The translations under genes and the position numbers were made by a program. Under the pieces are notes generated by a model. The model was not told where the DNA came from and searched no databases. It was given only the letters and a program-made list of their open reading frames with translations. From contig JAJYMU010000225.1 in assembly GCA_021786655.1 (NCBI GenBank), forward strand, positions 1 to 14,780: 14,780 nucleotides of DNA, given 5' to 3'. Source of the stretch: Bacteroidota bacterium (GTDB lineage Bacteria > Bacteroidota > Ignavibacteria > Ignavibacteriales > Melioribacteraceae). Positions within the stretch are counted from its first letter, which is position 1. Every line of letters begins with the position of its first letter. Positions 14,723 through 14,780 of this stretch are shown here, one piece after another.

Positions 14723-14780
14723 GTGTCCGATCAAAACAGGTATTCATTGATAATTGAAGATATCTTCTTCAAGCATTACA
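14723..14780 (+). CDS. Start of a gene cut by the window edge, probably the cognate restriction endonuclease
   Basis: A GTG start at 14723 is preceded by AAGGAGGG (14711-14718), the strongest Shine-Dalgarno in the window, which overlaps the methylase stop codon. The frame stays open to the edge and reads (M)SDQNRYSLIIEDIFFKHY. An N-terminal NRYxxxIExIFF-like stretch is, as I recall it, seen in type II restriction endonucleases encoded beside such methylases, and the tight coupling supports that. Only 19 residues are visible, so the product is inferred. Confidence 0.6.
   Translation, partial: MSDQNRYSLIIEDIFFKHY

Overview
The window reads as moderately AT-rich chromosomal DNA from a bacterium of the Bacteroidota/Chlorobiota/Ignavibacteriota group. 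I infer this from promoter-like boxes of the TAnnTTTG type, weak or absent Shine-Dalgarno sequences before several genes, and intercistronic gaps filled with palindromic repeats. An ignavibacterial origin is my best guess, but no 16S or other marker is present to prove it.

Layout. Bases 175-1464 (+) carry a YbjQ-family protein and a CDF cation-efflux transporter. Bases 1461-8121 (-) form one assimilatory sulfate-reduction operon. In transcription order it runs: DUF2061 membrane protein, APS reductase (cysH), ATP sulfurylase small subunit (cysD), ATP sulfurylase GTPase subunit (cysN), ferredoxin-type siroheme sulfite reductase, and a CysG-like siroheme synthase that supplies its cofactor. The operon converges on the CDF gene with a 4-base overlap of stop codons. 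Bases 8122-8833 are a 712-base divergent intergenic region. Bases 8834-13335 (+) carry aceE and aceF of pyruvate dehydrogenase. Bases 13383-14780 (+) carry an amino DNA methyltransferase followed by the first codons of another gene, probably its restriction enzyme.

How the genes work together. Sulfate is activated to APS by CysDN, reduced directly to sulfite by a [4Fe-4S]-type CysH (no APS kinase is present), and reduced to sulfide by the siroheme enzyme. The last gene makes siroheme. Sulfate uptake and cysteine synthase genes are not in the window.

The most notable find is in the intergenic region. On the minus strand, 117 bases before the sulfate operon, lies a tiny ORF ending in four consecutive cysteine codons and a stop (MCTFRMSLCCCC). 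It looks like a cysteine-sensing leader peptide for the operon. Upstream of it, on the same strand, is a compact unit with a very good promoter, a 29-codon ORF starting almost at the predicted transcription start, and a strong intrinsic terminator. Several operon gaps also hold distinct palindromic repeats, at 2782-2851, 6179-6224, 7155-7177 and 11537-11612.
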